Under the pieces are notes generated by a model. That model saw only the letters and a program-made list of their open reading frames with translations. It was not told where the DNA came from and made no database searches. Shown here in pieces: positions 63,810 through 64,000 of a stretch of 64,000 bases of DNA. The position numbers and the translations under genes were made by a program. Numbering within the stretch: position 1 is the stretch's first letter; every line of letters begins with the position of its first letter. Source of the DNA: Rhizobium lusitanum (GTDB lineage Bacteria; Pseudomonadota; Alphaproteobacteria; Rhizobiales; Rhizobiaceae); assembly GCF_014189535.1 (NCBI RefSeq), contig NZ_CP050307.1, positions 2,170,001 through 2,234,000 on the forward strand, in the 5' to 3' direction.

Positions 63810-64000
63810 ATGACAACCGAAACCGTAGGGATACTTGATTTAGGTTCAGGGCTCCGTGGAAGGTGCTCGACCTCGGTCCACGAGCTTCCTCAAGAAAAAC
63901 TCAGAAAACTGACGCAAGGCCTGCCGTTCTGGGGAGCCCCAAGCTGGTGGGATGCTCTACCTAGGATGCACAATCAGCAGATTTTATTCCTTTGGGTTGA
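63810..64000 (+). CDS. Hypothetical protein, N-terminal part, runs off the window
   Basis: ATG 63810 opens a frame of 63 codons that is still open at the window end. The ribosome site is weak (GGAA 9 bases upstream). The beginning MTTETVGILDLGSG is followed by a Trp-rich stretch FWGAPSWWDALPRM. No family is recognised. It may be an accessory gene beyond the IS21 remnant. Confidence 0.35.
   Translation, partial: MTTETVGILDLGSGLRGRCSTSVHELPQEKLRKLTQGLPFWGAPSWWDALPRMHNQQILFLWV

Noticed and set aside
63490..63816. 108-codon minus-strand frame near the right edge
   Set aside because: No ribosome site or recognised motif, and it lies in degraded DNA next to the IS21 remnant.

Overview
The window looks like part of a secondary replicon (megaplasmid or chromid) of a Rhizobiaceae bacterium (Rhizobium/Agrobacterium type). 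The main reason is a complete repABC replication and partition operon with its antisense RNA (15.1-18.9 kb). The GC-rich coding sequence, the many solute-binding-protein transporters and the small regulated catabolic operons fit this. All family names come from reading the translated sequence; nothing was searched against a database.
Layout. (1) 0-2.2 kb: the end of a ROK-family gene, a PLP-dependent trans-sulfuration-type lyase and a divergent Lrp/AsnC regulator. (2) 2.3-10.2 kb: a polyol catabolic locus. A periplasmic binding protein, two dehydrogenases, a LacI-type regulator and a second SDR lie on the minus strand, facing a PfkB kinase and a PF08013 protein on the plus strand. The set matches the D-altritol/galactitol pathway known from Agrobacterium tumefaciens C58 (polyol to D-tagatose to D-tagatose 6-phosphate to D-fructose 6-phosphate), but the transporter permeases and ATPase are not here. 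(3) 10.3-14.7 kb: accessory DNA with a RES-domain protein, an intact IS66-like element with terminal inverted repeats and 9-bp flanking repeats, and a Tat-exported alpha/beta hydrolase pseudogene with three frameshifts. (4) 15.1-19.1 kb: repA-repB-ctRNA-repC with parS-like palindromes and a concentric dyad upstream, and a 50-codon frame translationally coupled to repC. (5) 19.4-23.3 kb: a sulfonate/taurine/nitrate-type ABC importer and a convergent MFS transporter.
(6) 23.7-35.2 kb is the most unusual part. A 2631-residue protein consists almost wholly of 327 uninterrupted octapeptide repeats (consensus A-L-S-T-A-Q-I-A). It is followed by a GT41 (OGT/SPINDLY-like) glycosyltransferase with TPRs and a UDP-galactopyranose mutase. 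I propose a Ser/Thr-rich repeat protein with a dedicated glycosylation pair; this is inference from gene order and composition.
(7) 35.2-41.8 kb: a tripartite tricarboxylate transporter (tctCBA), an additional periplasmic binding protein and a divergent TctDE-type two-component system. (8) 41.9-46 kb: an L-pipecolate/lysine catabolic pair (ALDH7-type dehydrogenase and FAD oxidase) with a divergent LysR regulator. (9) 46.4-51.8 kb: an ABC importer, a fluoroacetate-dehalogenase-like hydrolase, and a PadR/DUF1700/GIN-domain envelope-type operon. (10) 52-57.4 kb: an accessory FtsI-type transpeptidase, a GAF-Fis regulator, and an aldehyde dehydrogenase with its DUF779 partner behind a palindromic operator. 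(11) 57.4-64 kb: a chemoreceptor, a sugar-type binding protein, an acyltransferase fused to an alpha-toroid-like domain, then decayed DNA with an IS21 istB remnant and a partial frame running off the edge.
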